Shown piece by piece: positions 43,748 through 52,312 of a stretch of 64,000 nt of DNA (position 1 is its first letter; every line of letters starts with the position of its first letter). Position numbers and translations under genes: made by a program. Source of the DNA: Sporosarcina sp. BI001-red (GTDB taxonomy: Bacteria > Bacillota > Bacilli > Bacillales_A > Planococcaceae); the NCBI RefSeq assembly GCF_003384035.1, contig NZ_QQAK01000016.1:124001-188000 (forward strand). Reading direction: 5' to 3'. A model generated the notes under the pieces. It did not search any database, had not been told where the DNA came from, and was given only the letters and a program-made list of their open reading frames with translations.

Positions 43748-43803
43748 AATACCCCTCCTAATTGAGAATGAGATTCACTTTCATTTAGCTTATAAAAGTC
43801 ATA

Positions 43804-43833
43804 AAGTCGGATTCCCATAGGGGAATCCGACTT
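43804..43833 (-). other. Perfect hairpin in the zosA leader
   Basis: A 13-bp perfect stem (AAGTCGGATTCCC/GGGAATCCGACTT) with a 4-base loop sits between the PerR-like box and the start codon. Only a weak T tract follows on the minus strand, so it may be a stability element, a processing site or a weak attenuator. Confidence 0.7.
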
Positions 43834-43853
43834 AAATAATATCTGTTACTACT

Positions 43854-43868
43854 TTATAATGACTATTA
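43854..43868 (-). promoter_or_regulatory. PerR-like box upstream of zosA
   Basis: TTATAATGACTATTA matches the PerR consensus TTATAATNATTATAA at 12 of 14 defined positions. It lies 107 bp before the zosA start. Expected effect: derepression by peroxide. Confidence 0.65.
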
Positions 43869-43945
43869 ATAGTAGTATATCATAGTTGAGAAAAAAGTGT
43901 TACAGGTTGTTTCATTTTGGGGGGGGTGTTGAGTTCCTGCATCCA

Positions 43946-43974
43946 AAAAAGCAGAGGCTACGGACACCTCTGCT
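43946..43974 (-). terminator. Terminator after the SE1561 gene
   Basis: The stem AGCAGAGG/CCTCTGCT is followed on the minus strand by TTTTT. Confidence 0.8.
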
Positions 43975-44001
43975 ATAGAACAAGTATTCAATTTAAAAAT
44001 G

Positions 44002-44166
44002 TTATTTCATCTTGCCCATGCGAACTTCTAAATCGTCAACAAGGCTAATGAGACGATCTATTTCTTCAAGATCAGCTGTTTCAGGCTCAATTGTATCGAG
44101 CGTTTCCAAAAACTGATTGAGTCGATTTTTTAAATCATCAACTTGGTTAGATGGTGAGTTTTGCAT
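44002..44166 (-). CDS. SE1561-family small protein
   Basis: A 54-residue acidic helical protein (DDLKNRLNQFLETLDTIEP, then ADLEEIDRLISLVDDLE) fitting the SE1561 family of Bacillales. Probably a two-helix coiled coil; function unknown. ATG 44166 follows AGAGGTG. It has its own terminator. Confidence 0.75.
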   Translation of the reverse strand: MQNSPSNQVDDLKNRLNQFLETLDTIEPETADLEEIDRLISLVDDLEVRMGKMK

Positions 44167-44249
44167 AATGTACACCTCTTTCTGTACACCTATTTTAACG
44201 GAAATAGATGGTCAGTACAATTAGTAAAAAAGAAATTTGATTTTAACTA

Positions 44250-44278
44250 TTCACAATTGAAAGTTAATGTGTTATGAT
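44250..44278 (+). promoter_or_regulatory. SigA-type promoter of an orphan short transcript
   Basis: TTCACA (44250-44255), 17 bp, then TATGAT (44273-44278) preceded by TGT (extended -10). One mismatch from consensus in each box. Confidence 0.6.
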
Positions 44279-44284
44279 ACATGT

Positions 44285-44450
44285 AATCCAAAAAAGGAGG
44301 GCAGTTGAACAAGTTTTTATAACAGAAGGAGGCGATTCGAAGACGTCTGGAAATGGATATTCTATTGGCGAATTCGCAGTAAATCTATGAACAAATTACT
44401 TACAACATAAAGCCCGGCCCTCATTGGAGAACAAGAGGCCGGGTCTTTTT
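44285..44450 (+). ncRNA. Short transcription unit with two Shine-Dalgarno sites and no clear gene
   Basis: A promoter at 44250-44278 and a strong terminator (CCCGGCC.CTC/GAGGCCGGG then T5, 44411-44450) bracket about 165 nt. AAAAAAGGAGGG precedes TTG 44305, but that frame stops after five codons (MNKFL). A second AGAAGGAGG (44325-44333) lacks a start at the right distance. It may be a regulatory RNA or a short-peptide gene. Not recognised as a known RNA family. Confidence 0.45.
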
Positions 44451-44462
44451 ATGTGCAAAAAA

Positions 44463-44849
44463 TCAGCTCAGCAGTTCATACGTTTTTCTTATATCAATGC
44501 AATTCGCAACAGATTGGTACATCGAACAGTTCTTATCTGTTAACTCGAGAATTTTTGGCATCTTCTCATCTGTCAGTCCATCTGCTTTCACAGAAATATG
44601 GAGATGGATTTTCTCAAGGCGACTGGCATCATCCTGTGATCGAATTACTTCTTTCACTTCAATGTTAATGGATTGGGCAGGCATCCTTTTCTTATCAAGG
44701 ATTTTACGCATTACTCCTCCGGTGCAGGCTGCTATCGAGGAGACCATAAGCTGGTAGGGGCGAAATCCTTTTTCTTCATTAGAAGAAATTTCGAGCTTAC
44801 CGAATTCTGTTTCAGTTTCGAAGCCGTGTTCTGTCATTTCGAATTTCAT
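44463..44849 (-). CDS. OsmC/Ohr-family protein
   Basis: A 128-residue OsmC-fold protein with the conserved core GFRPYQLMVSSIAACTGGVM (first cysteine about 42) and a second cysteine in KNCSMYQSV. Family members reduce organic hydroperoxides using these two cysteines; this YhfA/SAV-type subgroup is less studied. Its neighbourhood of peroxide-linked genes fits. Start ATG 44849 after AAAGGAGTG. Confidence 0.85.
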   Translation of the reverse strand: MKFEMTEHGFETETEFGKLEISSNEEKGFRPYQLMVSSIAACTGGVMRKILDKKRMPAQSINIEVKEVIRSQDDASRLEKIHLHISVKADGLTDEKMPKILELTDKNCSMYQSVANCIDIRKTYELLS

Positions 44850-44913
44850 TAAAATTCACTCCTTTGTATGCTATCATTATAAAGGTTTTTGTTGAATAAG
44901 GGGTGTTTGGCGA

Positions 44914-46089
44914 ATGGCTATTCTAAGAAACCAGCAACAACATCGTTTTTTGGTGCTGGTCGTTATTGTTTCAATTTCTGGTTTTTCACAAGGGATGTTA
45001 CTCCCGTTAATCTCTGCTATTTTTGAGCAAGATGGTATTTCAGGAACTTTAAATGGATTAAATGCTACAGGACTATACATAGGAACACTTTTAGTCTCTC
45101 CATTCATGGAAGCACCACTACGGAGATTTGGCTACAAACCAGTCATTATCGCAGGTGGTTTAATCGTCATGATATCGCTTCTTTCATTCCCTTTATGGAA
45201 GAGTGTAGTTTTTTGGTTTGTGCTTCGTTTATTTATCGGCATTGGAGATCATGCCCTCCATTTTGCAACACAAACGTGGATAACGAGTACTGTTTCACCA
45301 CACCGTCTAGGACGAAGTATTTCTATTTATGGGTTATCGGTAGGTTTTGGGTTTGCCATTGGTCCAATGTTTGTTCCTCTTGTATCAATTAATGAAGGGT
45401 TACCATTCATCGTCTCTGCGTTACTGACGTTGTGCGCATGGGGACTAGTTTTTACGTTGAAAAATGACCTTCCAGAAGTGATGGCAGGGACTGCAAGCGC
45501 CGGCCATTTTGGTAAACGTGCAAAAGCGACAGTGATCGTTGCTTGGATCGCGTTCCTTGGACCATTTGGTTATGGATTTTTGGAATCTTCATTAAATGCC
45601 ATGTTTCCTGTGTATGCACTTCGAAATGGAATCCCTTTAAGTATGGTTGCCATCATTATTCCTTCCTTTGCTTTCGGAGGGATCATTTCTCAAGTTCCAC
45701 TTGGTATCCTGTCTGACAAAATGGGACGCCGTCCGGTTCTCCTAATTGGATTAGGGGGAGGAATGCTTGCATTTACAGGCGCAGCATGGCTAAGTGCATC
45801 TTCCATCTCAATCATGGTCATGTTTTTTATAGGAGGCATATTTTCTGGCTCTCTTTTTTCACTCGGAGTTGCGTACATGTCGGATCTTACTCCGAAGCAT
45901 CTATTACCTACCGGGAATTTGCTCTGTGGAATATTCTTTAGCTTCGGAAGTTTGACTGGACCTATACTTGGAGGCTTCGTGTTAGAAGTGTCGCAACAAA
46001 ACTATTTGTACATATATGGTTTGTTTCTAGGCATTTTGTTTTTGTTAACATTGATAGGAATGAAATCGGTGAAACGAGTTGCGTTGTAA
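44914..46089 (+). CDS. yfkF: MFS transporter (YfkF-like)
   Basis: A 391-residue major-facilitator protein with 12 predicted helices. The loop 2-3 motif appears as MEAPLRRFGYKPVI and the loop 8-9 copy as GILSDKMGRRPVLL. Position next to the yfkH and pdaA homologues matches B. subtilis yfkF. It probably exports small molecules or sugars; the substrate is unknown. ATG 44914 follows AAGGGGTG. Confidence 0.88.
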   Translation: MAILRNQQQHRFLVLVVIVSISGFSQGMLLPLISAIFEQDGISGTLNGLNATGLYIGTLLVSPFMEAPLRRFGYKPVIIAGGLIVMISLLSFPLWKSVVFWFVLRLFIGIGDHALHFATQTWITSTVSPHRLGRSISIYGLSVGFGFAIGPMFVPLVSINEGLPFIVSALLTLCAWGLVFTLKNDLPEVMAGTASAGHFGKRAKATVIVAWIAFLGPFGYGFLESSLNAMFPVYALRNGIPLSMVAIIIPSFAFGGIISQVPLGILSDKMGRRPVLLIGLGGGMLAFTGAAWLSASSISIMVMFFIGGIFSGSLFSLGVAYMSDLTPKHLLPTGNLLCGIFFSFGSLTGPILGGFVLEVSQQNYLYIYGLFLGILFLLTLIGMKSVKRVAL

Positions 46090-46098
46090 AAGAAAAAG

Positions 46099-46138
46099 AC
46101 AGAGACGCCGTTTGTAGAATCGGTGTCTCTGTTTTTTG
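46099..46138. terminator. Terminator between yfkF and pdaA
   Basis: A 12-bp stem ACAGAGACGCCG/CGGTGTCTCTGT with one G-U pair and six T on the plus strand. Confidence 0.88.
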
Positions 46139-46160
46139 GTATACTACGTTTTACTGGGTT

Positions 46161-46967
46161 TCACTGAGCAAGTCCTAATTGAATATCTTCATATTCCATC
46201 ACGAGCTCATCCAGTGAACCGAACGTATAGCCTTTTTTCTTAGCGTCTCTTATGAAGTCTGGCAGTGCTTGTGCGTTATCAGAAGAAACGGTGTGCATGA
46301 GAATGACAGCACCAGGGTGAAGCTGATTCATCAGCTCGTTGTAGGCGAAATCGCGGCCCTTCGGTTTATCTGCATACCAGTCGATAAAGGCGACTGACCA
46401 AAAAATATGGCGATACCCAAGTGAATTCCCAACATCGAGCACTTGTTCGTTAAAAATTCCTTCTGGCGGTCTTGCGTAAACCGTCCTTTTGATACCAGTC
46501 GTCTCCTCGAGCAATTTATCAAATCGTGTCCACTCGTCTTTCATCTTTTCGGGGGTTAGTTTCGCCATATTAGGATGATCAAAGGAGTGGTTTCCAATTC
46601 CATGTCCATCTTTGACCATGCGTTTTGCAAGTGGCGCTGCGCTTTTTAAGTAATGTCCAGTTAGAAAGAAAGTGGCGGGTGCATCTTCTTTTTCGAGCGT
46701 ATCCAAAATACTTTCAGTTTCGCCATTTTCATACCCATTATCAAATGTTAAGTAAACAATCTTTTTGTCGGGCTTGCCTTTGTATATGGCTCCGTACTCA
46801 TTTAGCATCGATTCAAGGGCACCACCAGCGTTTGGCGGCTCTTCGTTTACTGCTTTCTTAAATCCCCAATGGAATTCATCTGCATGAGCTGCAAATGGGT
46901 TGAAAGCGAGACCGACAACAATCACGAATGCTGCCATTAAGATACCAGGACCATGTTGTTCCATCAT
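46161..46967 (-). CDS. pdaA: Muramic-delta-lactam deacetylase PdaA
   Basis: A signal-anchored polysaccharide deacetylase of 268 residues. The PdaA-type motif YLTFDNGYENG holds the first catalytic Asp and Asp/Asn; the zinc histidines lie in GNHSFDHPN; ARPPEG and LMHTVSSDN are further NodB motifs. PdaA removes acetyl groups from muramic acid to make muramic-delta-lactam of the spore cortex, needed for germination. Start ATG 46967 is chosen with AAGGAG 10 bp upstream. Confidence 0.92.
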   Translation of the reverse strand: MMEQHGPGILMAAFVIVVGLAFNPFAAHADEFHWGFKKAVNEEPPNAGGALESMLNEYGAIYKGKPDKKIVYLTFDNGYENGETESILDTLEKEDAPATFFLTGHYLKSAAPLAKRMVKDGHGIGNHSFDHPNMAKLTPEKMKDEWTRFDKLLEETTGIKRTVYARPPEGIFNEQVLDVGNSLGYRHIFWSVAFIDWYADKPKGRDFAYNELMNQLHPGAVILMHTVSSDNAQALPDFIRDAKKKGYTFGSLDELVMEYEDIQLGLAQ

Positions 46968-47023
46968 ATCGAGCACACTCCTTTTTTCATAGAGTGTGCT
47001 GATGTGAAGGTTCTATACATCGT

Positions 47024-47923
47024 TTAGTCAAGAATGTTTGCGAGTGCTGGACGAATGGCAGGATACGTAAAAGTGAACTCGCTTTCATTCAGTTTTTCAG
47101 GTAATACATGTTGTCCTTCTAAAACCAATTTACTCTTTTTACCTAGAGCGAGTTTCATGGCAATGCTCGGCACTGGTAGCCAGTGAGGCCGATGCATGAC
47201 AGATCCGATCGCTTTGCCTAGTTCAGACATCCTCACAGGGGCAGGGGCAGTTACGTTAACGGGTCCTTCTAGAGAAGAAGTGGAAATTGCAAAGTAGATT
47301 GCCCGCGCCACATCTTCAACATGAACCCAAGAAATCCATTGTTGTCCTGAACCGATTGTTCCACCTGCAAACAGTTTGTATGGAAGGGCAATGAGAGGTA
47401 GAGCACCGCCACCTTTACCAAAGACTGTTCCGAAACGTGTATAGACAACTCGTGTTCCATATTCTTTCATATTGGATGCTTTCTGCTCCCAATCATGTAC
47501 GGTTTTCCCTAGGAAGTCATGAGCGACTTCCGGCGAGTTTTCGGTGTACACATGAGTTTCAGAAGTTGGATAAATTCCTACTGCGCTGGCGTTTACGAAC
47601 ACATCGGGTTTCTGATTGAGGGTCCCAAGTATACGCAACAATTCATCGGTCGCTTCCATCCGACTCTCATAGATCTTTTTTTGATGATCTTCTGACCAGC
47701 TACCCTCATTGATGGATACTCCAGCTAAGTTCACTACAGCATCTGGAGGTGTAAGAACTTGTTCAGGTTTTGCGTTGCTTTGTAGCCATTGGACAAAGTA
47801 AACTCCATTTTCTTCTTTAGACTCACTTCTAGATAAAACTGTAATCGTATGACCTTCTGATTTAAGTAATTCTATGAGTTTGGAACCGATGAAACCAGTC
47901 CCTCCAGTGATTAATATGTTCAT
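47024..47923 (-). CDS. yfhF: TIGR01777-type NAD(P)-dependent epimerase (YfhF)
   Basis: A 299-residue extended short-chain dehydrogenase: nucleotide motif ITGGTGFIGSKL, VVNLAGVSI, and the C-terminal DUF1731-like end. Relatives are cell-division-inhibitor SulA-like epimerases without a known substrate. Its position beside recX matches B. subtilis yfhF. The start follows AAAGGAGC. Confidence 0.9.
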   Translation of the reverse strand: MNILITGGTGFIGSKLIELLKSEGHTITVLSRSESKEENGVYFVQWLQSNAKPEQVLTPPDAVVNLAGVSINEGSWSEDHQKKIYESRMEATDELLRILGTLNQKPDVFVNASAVGIYPTSETHVYTENSPEVAHDFLGKTVHDWEQKASNMKEYGTRVVYTRFGTVFGKGGGALPLIALPYKLFAGGTIGSGQQWISWVHVEDVARAIYFAISTSSLEGPVNVTAPAPVRMSELGKAIGSVMHRPHWLPVPSIAMKLALGKKSKLVLEGQHVLPEKLNESEFTFTYPAIRPALANILD

Positions 47924-48011
47924 ATATTAAGCTCCTTTCAAAGAAGATAAACGAATCAGCTGACCCATTTAATGAGAACAGGTATACTGAATAGAAAGCG
48001 GGGTGATGGAC

Positions 48012-48824
48012 ATGCCGGTAATCACAAAGATAACCCAGCATAAACGGGACAAAGAACGTTACAATATTTTTTTGGATGAAATCTATACGTTTAGCATACA
48101 TGAATCGAATCTCGTAAAGTTCGGATTAACGAAAGGGATGCAACTGGACAACTGGGAAAAAGAAAATCTTGTTTATGAAGAGGAAATTCAACGCGCCTTC
48201 AATCGAGCGCTTCACTTCCTCGGATTTAGAATGAGAAGTGAACACGAAGTGAAACAAAAGTTGCTACAAGCTGAGTTTGGAGAAGCTGTAATTCAAGAAG
48301 CCATCATAAAGTTGAAGAAGCTAGGTTTTCTAGATGATCATGCTTTTTCAGAGGCGCTCCTCCGTACACAAAAAAACACATCAGAGAAGGGACCGAATGC
48401 TATCAAACAGGAAATGAAGGAAAAAGGAATCGACCCGTCCATCCAGGAAGAAGTATTAGAAGAATATGACCCACAAGAACAACTAGCAACTGCAACAAGA
48501 TTAGCTGAAAAAGCAGCACGTAAACATAGTTCAGTCGCACCTGCTCAACTAAAACAACGAATTCAAAACGCGCTTCAACGGAAAGGATTTTCGTTTGACA
48601 TCATTAAAGAAGCGATAAATGCAGTTGAATTTGAACCGGATGAAGATGAGTGGACTTCTATAACTGAAACAGCTGGAGAAAAAGCGTGGCGTCGCGTGAG
48701 CATCAAGTACAAGGGGTATGACCGAAAAAGACGTGTAAAACAAGCGATGTATCAAAAAGGGATTCCATTTGATAGAATCGATGCATTCATTGAAAAAAAG
48801 GAGCTTGAAGAAGATGGAGAATGA
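48012..48824 (+). CDS. recX: Recombination regulator RecX
   Basis: A 270-residue RecX, the long Bacillales form with repeated three-helix units (FNRALHFLGFRMRSEHEVKQ, here in part RALHFLGFRMRSEHEV; KKLGFLDDHAFSEALL). RecX modulates RecA filaments during DNA repair. ATG 48012 is chosen with GGGGTGA just upstream; GTG 48003 and ATG 48006 are possible. Its end overlaps yfhH by 11 bp. Confidence 0.92.
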   Translation: MPVITKITQHKRDKERYNIFLDEIYTFSIHESNLVKFGLTKGMQLDNWEKENLVYEEEIQRAFNRALHFLGFRMRSEHEVKQKLLQAEFGEAVIQEAIIKLKKLGFLDDHAFSEALLRTQKNTSEKGPNAIKQEMKEKGIDPSIQEEVLEEYDPQEQLATATRLAEKAARKHSSVAPAQLKQRIQNALQRKGFSFDIIKEAINAVEFEPDEDEWTSITETAGEKAWRRVSIKYKGYDRKRRVKQAMYQKGIPFDRIDAFIEKKELEEDGE

Positions 48825-49146
48825 AAAAAAGTATAGCCAAATGACTGAACAAGAATTGCGAACAGAAATTGCGCGACTTATGGAGAAAGCAAGAAAAGCA
48901 GAGCAACTTGGAATCTTGAACGAATACGCAGTGTATCAGCGTAAAGCGTTAATGGCTCAATCTTACTTAGTCGATCCTGCTTCCATCGTACCTGGAGAAA
49001 TTTATAAAATCCAAGGAGACGAGGGGTACTTTTTTAAAGTCGATTACTTGAAAGGTCGCTTTGCTTGGGGATACAGGATGGGCGGCGAGCAAGCTGAAGA
49101 AGCACTTCCAATTGCCATGTTAGCACCCGCCAAGTCGGGAAAATAA
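48814..49146 (+). CDS. yfhH: YfhH family protein (DUF1811)
   Basis: A 110-residue protein close to B. subtilis YfhH: YSQMTEQELRTEIARL, EYAVYQRKALMAQ and FAWGYRMGG. The N-terminal half is helical and the C-terminal half a small beta barrel; function unknown. ATG 48814 lies inside the end of recX with AAGGAG upstream, so the pair is coupled. Confidence 0.9.
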   Translation: MENEKKYSQMTEQELRTEIARLMEKARKAEQLGILNEYAVYQRKALMAQSYLVDPASIVPGEIYKIQGDEGYFFKVDYLKGRFAWGYRMGGEQAEEALPIAMLAPAKSGK

Positions 49147-49156
49147 CCTACAGGAG

Positions 49157-50140
49157 TTAGGACTCCTGCAGGAAATTCAACTTTTTGCGCAGTTTGTCTT
49201 CAGAGAAGATCCAACCTGTATAAGAGTTGACGACGTTAAAGTCTGCGTCAACATGTGCAACTGCGACAAAAGGATAAAACGTCTTACTGCGGTAGCGCAA
49301 GTCTATCAAGCGAACTTCAGTTAACACATCTACTTGTGTGATTTCCCAACGATATATAGGTGAAAAAGAAACGAAAGCTGCCATGTTTCTGTCTGTCATC
49401 GCAGCTTCGACATATGGCGAAGTAGGCAATGGCTTGCGATCAAATCGATCGTAAATGTTAACGGAACGACCGTATGCGCGCCCCACATAATGATTCGTTT
49501 TAGTAGAAGCGGCAATTCGCCATTGGAAGAAACGCATTGTCGGAGCGATGTAAATTTCCGTCGCCTCTGGAATCGTATTCTTAACAGCTCTTTTTACCGC
49601 ACCGCGAACTGCAAAGCGTAGCAAATAATACATGAAGACTACGCCATACAAAATACTCATCGTAGGAACAGGAGGAGCTCCGAATACCCAAGCACCAATT
49701 GCGATTACGTGTAAGGCGAAAATAATAGGATCGAAGGTATTAATGACGCTTAAGGCGACCCACATATGAGAAAATGGGCGTAGCGCTTGCGTTCCGTATG
49801 AATTGAAAATATCAACAAATACATGTATGGACACAGCGAGAAATGTCCAAGCCCATAGGTGAATGAAATTTGCTTCAGGTGCGAAAAATGACAAAATCAG
49901 TGAAATAACAATCGGCCATAGTAGCACAGCCGGTATGGAGTGCGTGATTCCTCTATGATTCCGTATATAAACAGCATTATTACGCAGTTTTAGAACGGTA
50001 TCTGTGTCAGGTGCTAATGATCCTAACATAATACCTGCGAAAACTGGCCCCATTGTTGCTGAGTGTGAGGCAACGATCGGATCTGCCATTGCAAGTCCAC
50101 TAATGGCGATACCCATTGCAATATGTGTTCCTGTGTCCAC
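49157..50140 (-). CDS. yfhP: Membrane-bound metal-dependent hydrolase (YfhP)
   Basis: A 327-residue YdjM/YfhP-family protein (DUF457). The family motif DTGTHIAMG at the start, APDTD, and RNHRGITHSI hold likely metal-binding residues. Several membrane helices (about 50-165) precede a soluble C-terminal half. The B. subtilis homologue is annotated as a putative regulator or hydrolase. Gene order recX-yfhH-yfhP-mutY is conserved. The start follows GGAGTGATGG. Confidence 0.88.
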   Translation of the reverse strand: MDTGTHIAMGIAISGLAMADPIVASHSATMGPVFAGIMLGSLAPDTDTVLKLRNNAVYIRNHRGITHSIPAVLLWPIVISLILSFFAPEANFIHLWAWTFLAVSIHVFVDIFNSYGTQALRPFSHMWVALSVINTFDPIIFALHVIAIGAWVFGAPPVPTMSILYGVVFMYYLLRFAVRGAVKRAVKNTIPEATEIYIAPTMRFFQWRIAASTKTNHYVGRAYGRSVNIYDRFDRKPLPTSPYVEAAMTDRNMAAFVSFSPIYRWEITQVDVLTEVRLIDLRYRSKTFYPFVAVAHVDADFNVVNSYTGWIFSEDKLRKKLNFLQES

Positions 50141-50253
50141 TCCATCACTCCTTTAGATTTCCATATCCATTGAAATGATTTCAACAGTTACTTAATTATA
50201 TACCCAAATTTGAATAACCTAAAAGTAATAACCGTGTTAGAAGGAGTTTGTCC

Positions 50254-51303
50254 ATGAAAATTTCTCAAAAGGAAGAGTTTAACGAAAGACTTCTTTTTTG
50301 GTATCACCAAGAAAAAAGAGATTTACCTTGGAGAAGAACCTCCAATCCCTACTACATATGGGTTTCAGAAGTCATGTTACAACAAACACGTGTCGACACC
50401 GTCATTCCATATTATGAACGGTTCATAGCATCTTTCCCGACAATGGAATCACTTGCACAAGCTGAAGAAGAGCGGGTCCTTAAACATTGGGAAGGATTAG
50501 GATACTATTCACGTGTAAGAAACTTACAAGCGGGCGTCAAAGAAGTCGTAGAAAACTACGATAGTAAAATTCCACAAACCCGCGCTGAAATTTTAAATCT
50601 ACGGGGGATTGGTCCATACACCGCCGGCGCGGTTTTAAGCATAGCGTACGGGGTTCCAGAGCACGCAGTGGATGGAAATGTCATGCGTGTATTTTCAAGA
50701 CTTTTTTTAATTGAAGAAGACATTGCAATTCCGAAAACGAAAAAGGTATTTGAACAACGTGTGATGGAAGTAATTGATGAAACAGACCCATCCTCTTTTA
50801 ATCAAGCGATTATGGAACTAGGCGCAACCATTTGCACACCAAAACCACGTTGTTTACTTTGTCCTGTTCGTGATTTTTGTAAGGCTTTTGAAGAAGGGAA
50901 GCAAGAACAACTTCCGATTAAAACAAAAAAAGTGAAAAAGAAAGTGTTAACAATCCATTCATATGCAATATCCGAACCTGGTGGGAAGTGGTTATTAAGA
51001 AAAAGACCGACAGATGGGCTACTCGGAGACTTCTGGGAGTTTCCTCAAATTGAACTTACCCAGGAAATGGATTCTAAAGATGCTCTAAAGATCGATACGG
51101 GACTTCTAATCGAACAAGGAGAGCCGTACGCTCAGTTTAACCATATATTCTCCCATGTCACGTGGAATGTTGAGGGATTTCATGCAGTGCTGCAACACGA
51201 ATCCCCTATTCCAGAAGGGTATCGTTTTTTCTCAGACGAAGAATTGGAACTAATCCCTCAATCGAAACCAATGAGCAAGCTGCTTGAGCAATTAAAAAAA
51301 TAA
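50254..51303 (+). CDS. mutY: Adenine DNA glycosylase MutY
   Basis: A 349-residue enzyme that removes adenine mispaired with 8-oxoguanine. It has the helix-hairpin-helix LRGIGPYTAGAVLS, catalytic Asp in HAVDGNVMRV, the iron-sulphur cluster Cys-X6-Cys-X2-Cys-X5-Cys in CTPKPRCLLCPVRDFC, and a C-terminal NUDIX-like 8-oxoG recognition domain (about 228-345). ATG 50254 follows AAGGAG by 7 bp. Confidence 0.95.
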   Translation: MKISQKEEFNERLLFWYHQEKRDLPWRRTSNPYYIWVSEVMLQQTRVDTVIPYYERFIASFPTMESLAQAEEERVLKHWEGLGYYSRVRNLQAGVKEVVENYDSKIPQTRAEILNLRGIGPYTAGAVLSIAYGVPEHAVDGNVMRVFSRLFLIEEDIAIPKTKKVFEQRVMEVIDETDPSSFNQAIMELGATICTPKPRCLLCPVRDFCKAFEEGKQEQLPIKTKKVKKKVLTIHSYAISEPGGKWLLRKRPTDGLLGDFWEFPQIELTQEMDSKDALKIDTGLLIEQGEPYAQFNHIFSHVTWNVEGFHAVLQHESPIPEGYRFFSDEELELIPQSKPMSKLLEQLKK

Positions 51304-51367
51304 ATAAGTGAAGACGGGATAATAATCTAAGGGCTGGATATGCTAGTGGTTACGGAGGTGAATATCC

Positions 51368-51556
51368 ATGACAACTAACAACCAGCGGAACCAGAAAAAC
51401 AACCAACAATACCAACAAAACAATCCGCAAATGAACGAAGAGTTTGGAGCCGAAACAGATGTGCAGCACGTGAAACAACAAAACCAAAAAGCTGAAGCGA
51501 ACAAACGACAAGCTTCAGGACAACGTGCAAACAGTTACGGAGACCAGACAAAATAA
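51368..51556 (+). CDS. sspE: Gamma-type small acid-soluble spore protein
   Basis: A 62-residue Gln/Asn-rich protein with the gamma-SASP repeat EFGAETDVQHVKQQNQKAE present once; B. subtilis SspE has two such repeats in 84 residues. Gamma-SASPs are amino-acid stores in the spore core, degraded on germination. ATG 51368 follows GGAGGTGA. No convincing SigG promoter could be read upstream. Confidence 0.88.
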   Translation: MTTNNQRNQKNNQQYQQNNPQMNEEFGAETDVQHVKQQNQKAEANKRQASGQRANSYGDQTK

Positions 51557-51574
51557 TTGGATGGACACCACCGG

Positions 51575-51607
51575 CCGGCAGGAGCGATCGACTCCTAGCC
51601 GGTTTTT
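51575..51607 (+). terminator. Terminator after sspE
   Basis: The stem CCGGC.AGGAG/CTCCT.GCCGG with one bulge is followed by TTTTT. Confidence 0.85.
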
Positions 51608-51714
51608 CTATTTTCAACAGGGTCAAACATTTTCTATTTTCAGGTACGGTTGGTATAATGTTGTGATAAGAATGGAGCGGTAAATTTCCCGGTCACGAAA
51701 AGGTGGTTTTAAAG

Positions 51715-52260
51715 ATGGTTATTCCAAAAGAAGGGGAAACAGTACAAGTACATAGTTATAAGCACGATGGCCATATCCACAGAGTTTGGCAAGAAACGAT
51801 GGTCCTTAAAGGGACGCGAAATACGATCATAGGAGCGAACGAGCGAACGCTTGTCACTGAATCTGACGGTAGAACATGGATTACACGTGAACCTTCGATT
51901 TGTTATTTCCATGCAGAACGCTGGTTTAACATTATTTGTATGCTCCGGGAAGACGGAGTGTATTATTACGTTAATATTAGTTCACCGTTCGTCTTTGACA
52001 ATAATTCTATAAAATACATTGATTATGATTTAGATGTCAAAGTTTTTCCGGACATGACCTATCTCATTTTGGATGAAGATGAGTATGCAGATCATAAACA
52101 GAAAATGGGTTATCCTGAAGTGATTGATAAAATTTTACGTCGAAATCTAGAAACACTTCTAAGTTGGATAAAACAACGTAAAGGTCCGTTCGCTCCAGAT
52201 TTTATAAACGTCTGGACATCTCGTTATGAGTTTTACAAAAACTTGAAGATCGAAGACTGA
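51715..52260 (+). CDS. ygaC: DUF402 nucleoside tri/diphosphate phosphatase (YgaC)
   Basis: A 181-residue protein matching Yga[14 protein letters not shown], then [18 protein letters not shown] and DLDVKVFPD. Homologues hydrolyse nucleoside tri- and diphosphates with a divalent metal. ATG 51715 follows AAAAGGTGG by 8 bp. The sspE-ygaC-ygaD order is that of B. subtilis. Confidence 0.9.
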   Translation: MVIPKEGETVQVHSYKHDGHIHRVWQETMVLKGTRNTIIGANERTLVTESDGRTWITREPSICYFHAERWFNIICMLREDGVYYYVNISSPFVFDNNSIKYIDYDLDVKVFPDMTYLILDEDEYADHKQKMGYPEVIDKILRRNLETLLSWIKQRKGPFAPDFINVWTSRYEFYKNLKIED

Positions 52261-52263
52261 TGA

Positions 52264-52296
52264 GCCCAGCCGCGATGTTTTGCGGCAGGCTTTTTT
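52264..52296 (+). terminator. Terminator after ygaC
   Basis: The stem CCCAGCCGC/GCGGCAGGC (with mismatches) is followed by six T, 4 bp before the ygaD ribosome-binding site. Confidence 0.7.
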
Positions 52297-52312
52297 AGAT
52301 AGGAGTGATGGA

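Noticed and set aside
43760..43790. Fur box near the zosA start (TGAGAATGAGATTCA)
   Set aside because: At least four mismatches to the 7-1-7 consensus, much weaker than the PerR-like site.
51301..51367. SigG promoter for sspE
   Set aside because: A TATGCTA-like -10 is present, but no -35 match lies at the right distance.
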